The notes beneath the pieces are model-generated. The model was not told the origin of the DNA and did no database searches. It was given only the letters and a program-made list of their open reading frames with translations. Made by a program: the position numbers and the translations under genes. From Bdellovibrio bacteriovorus W (lineage in GTDB: Bacteria; Bdellovibrionota; Bdellovibrionia; Bdellovibrionales; Bdellovibrionaceae): a DNA stretch of 64,000 nt. Shown piece by piece: positions 35,099 through 44,538 of the stretch (position 1 is its first letter; each line of letters starts with the position of its first letter). The DNA lies in assembly GCA_000525675.1 (NCBI GenBank), contig CP002190.1, forward strand, positions 310,001-374,000, given 5' to 3'.

Positions 35099-35674
35099 TT
35101 AAAATGATTTTAGCATTTCTTGCAAGAGGCGAATAGGTAATCCTACAACATTGTCAAAATCTCCTTCATAGCGCTCGACCAACTTTCCACCTAGACCTTG
35201 AATGCCATAGGCTCCGGCTTTATCCATAGGTTCGCCTGTGTGGATGTATTCCCAGATCTCCTGATCGCTGAGGTTGCGAAAATGAATGTCTGTTGTCTCG
35301 TATTGAGACAATTCTTTTTGTGTGCTGCCATCGACGATGCAAATCGCTGTGATGACCTGATGGGTAGTCCCGGAAAGCAGCTTTAAAATACGAAAGGCAT
35401 CTTGTTCGTCTTGGGGCTTACCTAAAGGCTGGCCTTTGAAAATAACTTCCGTGTCTGCAGTGATCAATATGAAGTTTTGTTTGTTCTGAGAGTGCAGTTC
35501 TTGAAGGGCCACTCTCGATTTACGTCTAGCAATGTCTAGAATTTGCTCGTCAGCATTCAGGTTTTTGTTGGGACATTCCGATACTTTAACTGAGAAGACG
35601 TCAAAGTTATAGCCAGCTTTTGTAAGCAGCTCACGGCGACGTGGAGATTCGGACGCTAAGATGAGTGGTTTCAT
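35099..35674 (-). CDS. maf: Maf-family nucleotide pyrophosphatase
   Basis: A 191-residue Maf protein, which hydrolyses non-canonical or dTTP/UTP nucleotides to monophosphates. Conserved motifs: LILASESPRRRELLTKAG at the N-terminus, TADTEVIFKGQPLGKP, and DKAGAYGIQGLGGKLV near the C-terminus. Subfamily choice (dTTP/UTP YhdE type versus m7GTP YceF type) is suggested as YhdE by KAGAYGIQG. Divergent from the TadC-like gene at 35705. Confidence 0.92.
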   Translation of the reverse strand: MKPLILASESPRRRELLTKAGYNFDVFSVKVSECPNKNLNADEQILDIARRKSRVALQELHSQNKQNFILITADTEVIFKGQPLGKPQDEQDAFRILKLLSGTTHQVITAICIVDGSTQKELSQYETTDIHFRNLSDQEIWEYIHTGEPMDKAGAYGIQGLGGKLVERYEGDFDNVVGLPIRLLQEMLKSF

Positions 35675-35704
35675 AGACCACTATTGAACAACAAAGAGGC
35701 GAAG

Positions 35705-36613
35705 ATGGGAAGCGCAGAATTAATGCTGATTCTAGGTTTGCTACTCTCAGGAGTGGCGGTCTTCTTATTTGTAAGCGCCATCTTTGCAAGCAACACCGAT
35801 AAGCAACAACTCTCTTGGGCTAACAATGACGAGCCAGTTACTTCGAAGAATGCGATCATTAACTTTTCTCGCCCGCTAGTACATCAATTCACTCTGCAAC
35901 ATGCCTTAAGAATTCGCAGCGAGTCTTACCGTAAGCGCGTGCGCAAATATATTATGACTTCGGGGCTGTCCCAAGAGTTGAACGAAGATGAGTTCATTGG
36001 CTTACAGATTCTTTGGGGCCTGATGTTCCCTGTGTTTTTGTTTATTATGAACTTCTCTTTGCAGTTAAACCTCAATCCAATGATGCTTGTTGGTTTAGGG
36101 TTGGGAGGATTCTATCTTCCTCAGATTCACGCTAAGGGAGAAAAGAAACGCAGATCTCTTTCTGTGCAGGCAGATCTACCATTTTTTATTGATCTCTTGG
36201 CACTCTCAGTAGAAGCCGGTTTGGACTTCTTTTCTGCGATTCAAAAACTTGTAGATAAGGCGAGTAGTGCTGACAGCGTCTTGGCTGAAGAGTTTGGAAT
36301 CGTTTTAAAAGATATTAAAATCGGTGCTTCAAAAACGCAGGCTTTGAAAGACATGGCTGAACGTTTAGATATGAATGAGGTCACGAGTTTTGTGGCAGTT
36401 CTAGTCGATGCGGAAGCAACAGGAGCCAGTATTTCTCAAGTTCTTAAAGACCAGTCTGAGCAAATGCGACTTGAGAGATTCGTACGGGCAGAGAAAGCAG
36501 GGGCTCGTGCTTCTCAGTTAATTTTAATTCCTTTGATGTTATTTATTTTACCGGCAGTTTTCATTATGGTTTTCGGGCCTGTGGCACTGTCGTTTATATA
36601 CGGTGGAAAATAA
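35705..36613 (+). CDS. tadC: TadC-like type II secretion F-domain protein
   Basis: A 302-residue membrane protein. An N-terminal helix is followed by the T2SSF domain (PF00482), with DLPFFIDLLALSVEAGLDFF and VLVDAEATGASISQVLKDQS as the characteristic TadB/TadC helices, and a C-terminal membrane helix pair. TadB/TadC form the inner-membrane platform of Tad pili. ATG at 35705, after AGAGG, is preferred to a TTG at 35684. It leads an operon of FHA proteins. No tadA, tadB or cpa genes lie next to it: the gene upstream is maf on the other strand. Confidence 0.85.
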   Translation: MGSAELMLILGLLLSGVAVFLFVSAIFASNTDKQQLSWANNDEPVTSKNAIINFSRPLVHQFTLQHALRIRSESYRKRVRKYIMTSGLSQELNEDEFIGLQILWGLMFPVFLFIMNFSLQLNLNPMMLVGLGLGGFYLPQIHAKGEKKRRSLSVQADLPFFIDLLALSVEAGLDFFSAIQKLVDKASSADSVLAEEFGIVLKDIKIGASKTQALKDMAERLDMNEVTSFVAVLVDAEATGASISQVLKDQSEQMRLERFVRAEKAGARASQLILIPLMLFILPAVFIMVFGPVALSFIYGGK

Positions 36614-36619
36614 AGAGCA

Positions 36620-36967
36620 ATGGCAGCTTTGATGTGCAAGACAAAAAATCAGATATTAGTTCCTCAGCTCGAGGTTGCGAAGAGTTTTGCAGCTCGAAGT
36701 AAAGGGCTACTGGGAAGATCGTCTTTAGCTCAAAGCAGTGGTCTATGGATTCATCAATGCAATAGCATTCACACTTTCTTTATGCAGTTTCCTATTGATT
36801 GTATTTTTGTGGATAAGACCTTGAAAGTGAAAGCACTTCGTAAGGATGTGGCGCCTTGGAGACTGGTGCTTCCGATTTGGGGAGCAAGTTCTGTTATTGA
36901 AATGGCCGCCGGAGAAATCTCTCGTTTGAATATTTCTGTAGGAGATCAATTGCATGTGGGCACTTAG
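36620..36967 (+). CDS. DUF192-family protein
   Basis: A 115-residue protein with the DUF192 pattern: FAARSKGLLGR, GLWIHQCNSIHTFFMQFPID, IFVDKTLKV and a final IxxGDQL. DUF192 proteins are small, often found near secretion or cytoskeletal genes, and their function is not known. Here the usual signal peptide is absent, so it is probably cytoplasmic. It starts six bases after tadC and overlaps the next gene by 14 bases. Confidence 0.85.
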   Translation: MAALMCKTKNQILVPQLEVAKSFAARSKGLLGRSSLAQSSGLWIHQCNSIHTFFMQFPIDCIFVDKTLKVKALRKDVAPWRLVLPIWGASSVIEMAAGEISRLNISVGDQLHVGT

Positions 36968-38645
36968 AATTCTTACAGGACCTCAAGCGGGACAAATGCT
37001 TGAGCTAAAAACTGGGAGAAACGTTGTGGGAAGATCCCCACAGTGTGCGATCAAGTTGATCTCTCCCGGAGTTTCAAAGGAACACACCGACATCGCTGTG
37101 TATCCTGATAAAATTGTTATTACGGATTTAAAATCAAGTAACGGAACTTATCTGAATGGGATCAGAATTCAAAATGGAATTCTAAGACTCGGAGATAAGC
37201 TAGGAATTCATGATATTCTCGTGGATATCATTCCTGCACCTGAAGTGCAGGCTCACCGACCACAGGCGCAAGCTCAACATAGCATGACGCCTGCGATGGC
37301 GGGAATGGGGGGCGGTATGCCGCCAGGAATGTCTGTACCGATGCCGCATCAACCTCCGATGGGAATGGGACATCATCCACCGATGGGCCATGCTCCTCAT
37401 CCAGGTATGATGGCCCCTCCGGGGATGGTTCCTGGAGGAGAAGGAGCTGTCGCAGCTCCCCCTTATCAAGAGGGTGGTTTAAAAGGTTTGCTTCAAAAGG
37501 CCAATGACTACTTGGAGAAAGTTGCTCTCCCAGGTGTATATAAAATTCCGCAATTTGCAGAGTTTAAATTTGTGCTATTAGGTTTTGTGGTCTTGTTTAT
37601 TTTCTCAACGACCTTGCTGTCGATGATTCCAATGGTGCAAATCACTCGAGCCAGCATCATTAACGAGAGTAAACGCCGAGCAGCTTCTATTGCTAGAACG
37701 GTAGCAACAATGAATCAAACAGCATTGATTCAAAATAGCTATAGCTCCTTAACTACCAACGCCGCTGAAGCTGAAGAGGGTGTCAAGCAAGTTCTGATTA
37801 TTCAACAATCTGATGGTATGATCTTGGCTCCAGCATCCAGAGCAGGAACGACACCAGATTTACCATTTGTACATACAGCACGACGCGAGATGCGCCCTCA
37901 ATCTGTGACAGTGGACTCATCTACTATCGGAGCTAGTTTTCCAATTGGTTTGTTTGATCCTAACACGGGTGAACAATCTATTCGAGCGCATGCCATTGTG
38001 CTTTATGATATTGGAAGCTTGGCATTTGATGATGGTCGTGCCGTTAGTTTGTTTATGCAAACGCTGGTCATTGCCTGTTTGCTGGGGCTGATTGTATTTT
38101 ACTTCATGTATAAGCTGATTGAGTTTCCGATCACGGCCATCAATCGCCAATTAGATGCGGCGATGCGAGAAAAGACGGACAATATGTCCTTAGATTTTAT
38201 TTTTCCAGCGATGCAAGCCTTGATTGGAAATATTAATAGCTTGCTGACTCGCTATGTAAATGGAGATTCGGACTCAGGATCTGGAGTGGGTGGCTTTGTG
38301 AATCGCGATGGAGAAGCTGAGAATCTCACTCAGATGATTGGCTTTCCTTGTGTCGCTATTTCAAAAGAAGGTCGCATTATTTCTAGTAACCATGCCTTTC
38401 TTCAAGTGGCGCGGTTTGATGGGGATTTGCAAGGGCAGCCATTCACGGCAATTCCAGATGTGGCGCTTCAGCAAAACATCGACAGTCTTTTATCTCGCGC
38501 CAAAGAGAATATGCGTGTGATCCACACCGATCAGTTAGAGTTCAGTGGACACCTGTGTATTTTAAGCTGTCAGGCGATTGCGTCTGCAGGCAACGAAGCG
38601 GATTACTATCTAATCACGGTTTCACCAGCGGAAGGAGGTAACTAG
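36954..38645 (+). CDS. FHA-domain transmembrane sensor with PAS-like end
   Basis: A 563-residue protein. FHA phosphothreonine-binding domain at residues 1-95 with all key motifs (VGRSPQC, SKEH, SSNGTYLNG). A Met/Pro/Gly/His-rich linker runs to about 165. Helix one lies near 203-225, an extracytoplasmic domain at about 226-362, and helix two at 365-386. After a HAMP-like stretch a PAS-like domain occupies about 460-563 (IGFPCVAISKEGRIIS). This is the layout of a sensor, but with no kinase. ATG overlaps the DUF192 gene; GGAG stands nine bases upstream. Confidence 0.75.
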   Translation: MWALRILTGPQAGQMLELKTGRNVVGRSPQCAIKLISPGVSKEHTDIAVYPDKIVITDLKSSNGTYLNGIRIQNGILRLGDKLGIHDILVDIIPAPEVQAHRPQAQAQHSMTPAMAGMGGGMPPGMSVPMPHQPPMGMGHHPPMGHAPHPGMMAPPGMVPGGEGAVAAPPYQEGGLKGLLQKANDYLEKVALPGVYKIPQFAEFKFVLLGFVVLFIFSTTLLSMIPMVQITRASIINESKRRAASIARTVATMNQTALIQNSYSSLTTNAAEAEEGVKQVLIIQQSDGMILAPASRAGTTPDLPFVHTARREMRPQSVTVDSSTIGASFPIGLFDPNTGEQSIRAHAIVLYDIGSLAFDDGRAVSLFMQTLVIACLLGLIVFYFMYKLIEFPITAINRQLDAAMREKTDNMSLDFIFPAMQALIGNINSLLTRYVNGDSDSGSGVGGFVNRDGEAENLTQMIGFPCVAISKEGRIISSNHAFLQVARFDGDLQGQPFTAIPDVALQQNIDSLLSRAKENMRVIHTDQLEFSGHLCILSCQAIASAGNEADYYLITVSPAEGGN

Positions 38646-39856
38646 TGGGAGCAGCTCCTAAGGAAAATCTTAGTTTTGAAGTTGAAATCACAGCGGGACC
38701 TCACGCGGGAACTAAATTAAGTTTTTCAAAAGCATCTGTATCTATTGGTCGCGGGCCTGAGAACGACATCGTTCTTGCTAATGATCCAAGGGCCAGCCGT
38801 CAGCACGCCGAAATCAAGGTGCGTGGACAATCTGAAATTGTGGTCATCAATCTGAGTGCAAAGAACTTTGTCTTAGTAAACGGTCAAAGTGTTCAGTCCG
38901 AAATTTTATTAAAAGATTCGGTCATTCAGATTGGTGAGTCAGAGCTTCGCGTTCTTTATGATGCACCTTCTTTAACTCCCGCAGTCAACTCTGCAGGTTC
39001 TGAACCATTCACTCCAGCGAATGTCGCACATGAACCTGCCAAATCATTTTTGACACCTCTAGGATCTCAGCCTTTCGGTCAAGGCGGGCAAAGTCCAGTG
39101 CCGACTTCACAGCCGGGCGCTATGAAACCTTCTGGCGGAGGGTTTGCGCCACCACCAGTGACGACTGGATTTGGCAATATGCCTCCAGTGCAACAGCCTT
39201 TGGGATACGGAGTTCCTGCGCCAATGGGCCAGCCGCAGTATGGTGGACCGATGGGCGGAGCAACGCCTCCACCAATGGGAGCGGGGCCTAGTGGCCCTCG
39301 TTCTTCGGGTCTTTTGTCGAATCCTCGTGCGCGCTTCTATGGGATTATCGGAATCCTTGGTATAGTTGTCTGGTTCTTTATGTCAGGAACTAAGAGCGAG
39401 AAGAAAGATGAAAATGCTATCCGCAATAGCATGATCTCTTTGCAAGACGTGGCTGATGCAGAAAAACGTAACCAAGAGCTTTTGACGATTAAAAAAGAGA
39501 AATACGATTCTGTTCAATATCGTCGTGCTCAGGAAAACTTTGTAAAAGGTTTTAGAGATTTTCAACAAGGACAGTACGCACGAGCCAGAGAAGCTTTTCA
39601 AGTCGTCTTGAATCTAGATCCTGATAATGAATTGGCGAAAAGGTATTTCCATCTTTCGAAGATTAAGTTTGATGAGTTGGTGAAGTTTAATATGATCCAG
39701 GGTAATCGTTATAGGGAAAAACGTAATTGGAGGATGTGTCAGTCCAATTATTCAAACGTATTAACAATGCTTCACAACCGAAAAGATGACCCTACCTTCA
39801 AAGAAGCAAAGCAGTACTATGATGAGTGCACGTTGAATCTCGAGGGGCGGTTCTAG
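38645..39856 (+). CDS. FHA-domain membrane protein with TPR-like C-terminus
   Basis: A 403-residue protein. FHA domain at about 10-105 (SIGRGPENDIVL, SRQHAEI) with a degenerate final motif (NFVLVNGQS). A Pro/Gly/Gln-rich linker runs to about 220, followed by one membrane helix (about 228-247). A TPR-like, probably extracytoplasmic, domain closes the protein (FVKGFRDFQQGQYARAREAF). It starts at GTG 38645, which shares one base with the preceding stop codon and follows GGAGG. The FHA side is cytoplasmic if the inside-positive rule holds. Confidence 0.75.
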   Translation: MGAAPKENLSFEVEITAGPHAGTKLSFSKASVSIGRGPENDIVLANDPRASRQHAEIKVRGQSEIVVINLSAKNFVLVNGQSVQSEILLKDSVIQIGESELRVLYDAPSLTPAVNSAGSEPFTPANVAHEPAKSFLTPLGSQPFGQGGQSPVPTSQPGAMKPSGGGFAPPPVTTGFGNMPPVQQPLGYGVPAPMGQPQYGGPMGGATPPPMGAGPSGPRSSGLLSNPRARFYGIIGILGIVVWFFMSGTKSEKKDENAIRNSMISLQDVADAEKRNQELLTIKKEKYDSVQYRRAQENFVKGFRDFQQGQYARAREAFQVVLNLDPDNELAKRYFHLSKIKFDELVKFNMIQGNRYREKRNWRMCQSNYSNVLTMLHNRKDDPTFKEAKQYYDECTLNLEGRF

Positions 39857-41967
39857 TGGCTCAGTTGCGAGTAAAGCTGCGTGGCCAGCCGGTTTTTGAA
39901 TTAAATCTTTCTCCAGAAAAAGAGTACGTCGCAGGACGAAAAGAAGATTGCGACATCGTACTTCAGCCTGAAAAAGGTATTTCACGAGAGCACTTCAAGA
40001 TCTCTTTCATCGATGGCTCATGGCAAGTCGATGTGATCTCTCGATATGGTGAAGTTTTTTACAACGGCGAAGCCAATTCGCAGTTTACCCTCCAGCATGG
40101 GCAGCACTTTTCAGTGCCACCTTATGAATTTGATTTTCTTTTAACTACGGATGATATGGCGCCTTCGGTTCCTGATGATAATTATTCAGGTGGTGAAGCC
40201 TACACTCCGAATGAATCCCATATTCCGATGGCCCTTACGCCCGAGATTTCAGACGGCCACTTCGATGCCGGCAGTGATGAGAAAACCGTTGTCGGTGTTG
40301 CGCCCACGACGGCATTTATTAAAATTGTTGATGCACAAAATGAGCCTCAAGAGATGATTCGCTTGGATGATGGTGAATCATGGGTAGCGGGAAGAGATAC
40401 TTCTTGTCACATTCTTATTAGAGACCAACGAGTCAGTCGTCGTCAGTTTGAAATCCGCAGAATGGGTTCGCAGTTTTACATCGTCGATCTTGGCAGCGTG
40501 AATGGCACTTTGGTGAATGGTAATCCAATATCATCCACAGATGTCAGTCAGCTTCGCAGCGGAGACGCAATCAGCGTTTTGACGAACTACTTGTATTTTG
40601 AATTGCATGATTCTTCTTTCCAAAGTCGTTTGGAAGGTGTGAATGTTCCGGCGCCAAATCATCTAGTGCCATTATCAAATGCATCTAGTTCAGAGGAGTA
40701 CCCTCAGTCACCCGTTCCTTATCAAGATCCTCAGTATCAAGCTCATGGGATGGTGCCTTATCAGTACGATCAATCGGGAATGCCTGTGCCTTACCAGCCG
40801 CAGATGCAGTATCCGGCTCATACGCAACAGCAACCCATGTATCCTACAGGTGCTGCCGGTGCGGGACCTGGTGGTAAGTTTGATTTTCAAAAGCATCGAC
40901 CGAAGCTGATCATCGGGGCTGTTGTACTTTTGGCTGTCGCCTTCCTTTTTAGTGGTAACGAAAGTGACAAGGGGCCTGTTCCTCAGCAGGGTGGTATGAT
41001 CACGCCGGGATCGCCATTAGATATCTTTAACAAGCTTGCTCCAGAGCAGCAGGCACTTGTTCGTCAGCGCTACAAAGACGCTAAGAACATGTATATGCAA
41101 GGTAAGTATCAGCTTGCTCAAGAAGAGATTATCAAAATTCAAGAGCTAGTTCCTGACTACGAAGATATTAAAGAGATCGAAAGGCTTTCGAAAGAAGCTA
41201 TTTTTATTCAAGAACAACAAAGACGCCAAGAACAGATCGAAAAAGACCGGCTTGAGACTGAGCAAAAAATTGCTAAGCAAATTGTCGAATGTCAGAAGAT
41301 CATTAATCCGAATGTTACTGGCAATGAGTTAGAAAACTGTCTAGCTCCAGTGCTGCAATTCAATCCTGATCATCCAAAGATGAATGAGTTACGAAGTCAG
41401 GTTGAAGTGATCACGATGCAAAGAGAAGCTCAGGCCGCCGAAAGAGCCGCTTATCAATCTCAAGTTGGTCAGCTACGTGCTATGTATGATCGCGCGCAGA
41501 ATGTTCATAAAAAAGGAAAACCTTTAGAGGCTATTGCTGCTTACGAAAAAGTTGTCGGCTCTGGTTTGCCGGATCCGAATGGCTATAAGGGTCAGTCTAA
41601 GCGTAACATTGCTTCAATTCGTCAAATGATGAACTCAAAGACTGCGAGTCTGCAAGCTGAGGCCGAAAAGCACTATAATAATCAGAATTTAAAAAATGCG
41701 ATCTTAGCTTTGCGACAGGCAAGAATAGTGGATCCAACAAATCCAGAAATTCCTGAAAAGATCGAACTCTACGTTGTGGAGTTGCGAAAGCAAATGATGG
41801 CTATCTATCAAGAAGGAATTCTTGAAGAGTCCTTTGGAAATGTCGATGGCGGAGAGTCTAAGGCCGGAGCTAAGCAGAAATGGAAAAAGATTCTCGAGCT
41901 CGATGTTCCAGATGGCGAATATTATAAGAAGGCTTTCATTAAGCTAAAGAAGTACGGAGCTTTGTAG
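39856..41967 (+). CDS. Double-FHA membrane protein with long helical domain
   Basis: A 703-residue protein. Two FHA domains: residues about 3-90 (VAGRKEDCDIVL, SREHF) and about 155-255 (VAGRDTSCHILI, SRRQF, DLGSVNGTLVNG); the second has Gln in place of His. A Tyr/Pro/Gln-rich linker, one membrane helix (about 349-367) and a long helical TPR/coiled-coil region follow. The GTG at 39856 overlaps the previous stop by one base, after GAGGGGCGG. Same plan as the previous protein, so the two are likely paralogues that work in one complex. Confidence 0.75.
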   Translation: MAQLRVKLRGQPVFELNLSPEKEYVAGRKEDCDIVLQPEKGISREHFKISFIDGSWQVDVISRYGEVFYNGEANSQFTLQHGQHFSVPPYEFDFLLTTDDMAPSVPDDNYSGGEAYTPNESHIPMALTPEISDGHFDAGSDEKTVVGVAPTTAFIKIVDAQNEPQEMIRLDDGESWVAGRDTSCHILIRDQRVSRRQFEIRRMGSQFYIVDLGSVNGTLVNGNPISSTDVSQLRSGDAISVLTNYLYFELHDSSFQSRLEGVNVPAPNHLVPLSNASSSEEYPQSPVPYQDPQYQAHGMVPYQYDQSGMPVPYQPQMQYPAHTQQQPMYPTGAAGAGPGGKFDFQKHRPKLIIGAVVLLAVAFLFSGNESDKGPVPQQGGMITPGSPLDIFNKLAPEQQALVRQRYKDAKNMYMQGKYQLAQEEIIKIQELVPDYEDIKEIERLSKEAIFIQEQQRRQEQIEKDRLETEQKIAKQIVECQKIINPNVTGNELENCLAPVLQFNPDHPKMNELRSQVEVITMQREAQAAERAAYQSQVGQLRAMYDRAQNVHKKGKPLEAIAAYEKVVGSGLPDPNGYKGQSKRNIASIRQMMNSKTASLQAEAEKHYNNQNLKNAILALRQARIVDPTNPEIPEKIELYVVELRKQMMAIYQEGILEESFGNVDGGESKAGAKQKWKKILELDVPDGEYYKKAFIKLKKYGAL

Positions 41968-42653
41968 TGAAGTTAGAAGAAAGATCTTACAGTACAAAGT
42001 CATTGCGCCCTCGCCCTTTTGTGCATAGCGAAGAAGATGGTTCTTTATTAGTCATTGCCACTTCTTGGGGGCAGCCGGAGCATGCTCAGCTTGTTACCGA
42101 GGAAGTCGTGAAATACGTCAATGCCGCGAAGTCAGACGTGGAAGTAACTTCTCCCTTCGAGTTTATGACTTGCTTAACCGATGAAGTGAACTATCTAAGA
42201 ATCGGCCTTTTGATCGCAAACGATATCCTTTACCGTGGAGAAAATCGCTCCGAATATTTTTCTGGTGTGGAGGTCTTGGCGTTTTTCAAAAGGGGTCAGC
42301 AGTTATCCTGGGCCCAAGTAGGTAGCCCTAATGTTTTCTTAAAGAGATCAGAGCGTTCGCTGCAGCCACTTTCTGTGGTGCGAGAAATGTCGGAAGAGCT
42401 TTTTTCCTCAGGGGCATTAATGCCACCGATGCCCGCAAATCTTTTAGGTCTTGATCCTACTTGTTATATTCAATGCGGACACACATCCATAGCTCCCAGC
42501 GATCAAGTCGTTCTGTTAGCAGGGCCTACTGTTCCTAAAACTTTATGGAACATGGATGCGGGTTCAAAGAATTTGCAAAAGCTATCAGATAAAATCATTC
42601 AAGAAGAACCAGAGTCACCTTTTTGGTTGGGTCTTTTGAACTTTAACAGCTAA
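41967..42653 (+). CDS. PP2C-fold protein lacking metal-binding aspartates
   Basis: A 228-residue cytoplasmic protein that aligns by eye to PPM/PP2C phosphatases: VIATSWGQPEHAQLVTEEV at the usual DGMGG position, LLIANDILY, SGVEVLAFFKRGQQLSWAQV, VGSPNVFLKR, LLGLDPT, and SDQVVLLAGPTV at the usual SDGL site. The Asp residues that bind metal in these motifs are replaced (by Ser, Ser/Pro and Gly/Pro). It would therefore be a pseudophosphatase that binds phosphorylated partners without removing phosphate. It overlaps the third FHA gene by one base. The fold assignment is inferred. Confidence 0.6.
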   Translation: MKLEERSYSTKSLRPRPFVHSEEDGSLLVIATSWGQPEHAQLVTEEVVKYVNAAKSDVEVTSPFEFMTCLTDEVNYLRIGLLIANDILYRGENRSEYFSGVEVLAFFKRGQQLSWAQVGSPNVFLKRSERSLQPLSVVREMSEELFSSGALMPPMPANLLGLDPTCYIQCGHTSIAPSDQVVLLAGPTVPKTLWNMDAGSKNLQKLSDKIIQEEPESPFWLGLLNFNS

Positions 42654-42655
42654 GG

Positions 42656-44476
42656 CTAATCATTCTTTAAAACAGATTTATAGACTTGCGCTCTAAGGCG
42701 CGAGTTTTCAGGTAAGCTAAGAGCTAGCTCAGTTCTTGAGGGGGCGAAAATATTTTCTCTTGAGGTATCCCAGATCAAGCCAGCTGCAATATTGTTACGC
42801 TGAATAAACTGATCTAGTAAATAGTTTTTAAACGACCTTTCGAAGCGCTTTCTTTGAGTTTCTTTAGCAAGGCCTCGCAAGTCTGCGCGGGCCCAGTCGA
42901 TGAACTCTAGGAATAAAGCATCGCTGCAATTTTTTAATTGTTCTGTCTCTAAGCTCGGCATCCCTAATAGAGCAAAGCATGGGTCTTGATTTTTTTGTGG
43001 ACGAGAGTTGAGATTCTTCTCTGCGACGTATTGCCAGATAGAAACTTTATTTTTATCAGCAAGGCTTTTAAGCGTTTCCCAATCCTTTTGATTTAAAGCG
43101 ATCTGAGCTGTCCAGTTAGCTAAGTCTAAGCTATTTGGATGCAACTGAGTTAAGCGTTTGAGATCTTTTAGAAGCAAAGCTTCTTGGTCGGGACGAATCC
43201 AACGAGCATAAGGTATGCTGAGTTTTGCATTCCACTCTTTTTCCAAAGGCGGGAACTTCACAAATCTGTTCTTCTGAATTACTTGCTCAAGGTTGCGAGT
43301 GATAGGAAGAATGCTTTCCTGTAAAAGTGGCAGGGGATTGAACTCATACCGATCTACAAGCGTATTAAAGAGCTTTGGATTTTCGTTATTGATATAGAGA
43401 ACGTGCCCCCCGACAAAGGCAGACTTCACAGGACCGGCCTTGCGCCAAAAGGCCCAGCCAGATTCAAGCATGATCGCTCTATTTTCTGGCCACTGGGGAG
43501 TGGGGTTTTTCAGAACATTTAAAAGTGAGTAGCTCGTGAGGCCATCATCTTGAGTATCGGCAACACTTTGTCCCAGAAGTTCAAAAAGAGTTTTACCAAC
43601 ATCCACCAAAGACACGTTCTGATCAATTTTCCAGTGAATGGCTTCGTCGCGTTTTTTTGATTGTGCGGGTTTAACCAAAAGCGCAACTTGGGTGTTCTCG
43701 CTATGCAGGTTTAAAGGAGGAAGCTCTTTACGATCACTTTCATAGTGGCCGTTAAGGCCTACTAAGATGACCGTTGTACGGTCCCACTGATTTTCAGCCC
43801 TCATGTTTAGAATCAACTCATAAAGGCTTTCGTCAAATTCATCGAGTTGAGATTCAAAACTCAGATTGCGCGTCTCCCCGAGGTCTGTGGTTGTCTCAGT
43901 GGACGTGTAAAGTAAATCTGGCACATAGATCATTGTAAAGAAAGGCTCGGTACCAACATCTTCGCTGAGCCAGTTCAGAAAGGCTGTGGAATTGTTTTTG
44001 AACGGAGAAAAGAGTTGTGTAAAGGATGGCACAATATTGTCTTCGAAGACTTCAAAACCTTGATTTAAACCACTGCGCCTAAATACAGGGGCCCCTCCCG
44101 AAAAGAAACTGGTGCGGTAGTTCTTTTTATAAGCCACCTCGGCCACAGTTTCGAACTCGGGTGCTAACTCTGGGGCAGAATTGTGTCGAACTTTATGTTC
44201 GTATGGATAAAGTCCCGTTGCTAAGGAGGTAATGGCAGGAGTCGAAAGAACCGATGGGGTGAACGCATGAGTGAAGCGAATGGACTCATTGCAAAGCAAT
44301 TGAAAACCAGATCGTTCATTAAAGTCCGACGAGCAAGAAACGCTTGACGTTGATAGCTGATCCACTGCAATAACCAAGATTGAGGGCTTGGCTTCTGTCG
44401 TGCAAGAAATCTGGACCAGACTCAAGGCTGACAATAGCAGAGTGAAAATGATTTTTTGCATACCTTGACCCGACAT
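42656..44476 (-). CDS. Sulfatase/alkaline-phosphatase-like lipoprotein
   Basis: A 606-residue protein with a lipoprotein signal (LVQISC lipobox). The N-terminal half follows the sulfatase fold: ILVIAVDQLS, then FTPSVLSTPAITSLATGLYP and HKVRHN. The catalytic Cys/Ser-x-Pro-x-Arg is not conserved (STPAIT), so it is closer to the arylsulfatase-like transferase branch, in which a Thr or Ser is used, or is inactive. The C-terminal third is helical. Start among 44461, 44476 and 44536 is uncertain. It ends two bases from the PP2C-like gene. Confidence 0.65.
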   Translation of the reverse strand: MSGQGMQKIIFTLLLSALSLVQISCTTEAKPSILVIAVDQLSTSSVSCSSDFNERSGFQLLCNESIRFTHAFTPSVLSTPAITSLATGLYPYEHKVRHNSAPELAPEFETVAEVAYKKNYRTSFFSGGAPVFRRSGLNQGFEVFEDNIVPSFTQLFSPFKNNSTAFLNWLSEDVGTEPFFTMIYVPDLLYTSTETTTDLGETRNLSFESQLDEFDESLYELILNMRAENQWDRTTVILVGLNGHYESDRKELPPLNLHSENTQVALLVKPAQSKKRDEAIHWKIDQNVSLVDVGKTLFELLGQSVADTQDDGLTSYSLLNVLKNPTPQWPENRAIMLESGWAFWRKAGPVKSAFVGGHVLYINNENPKLFNTLVDRYEFNPLPLLQESILPITRNLEQVIQKNRFVKFPPLEKEWNAKLSIPYARWIRPDQEALLLKDLKRLTQLHPNSLDLANWTAQIALNQKDWETLKSLADKNKVSIWQYVAEKNLNSRPQKNQDPCFALLGMPSLETEQLKNCSDALFLEFIDWARADLRGLAKETQRKRFERSFKNYLLDQFIQRNNIAAGLIWDTSRENIFAPSRTELALSLPENSRLRAQVYKSVLKND

Positions 44477-44538
44477 AATGATTCTATAGATAATGGAGCA
44501 ATTAGTTTGCTCAGTCAAAGATTTGGAGGAAATCACCC

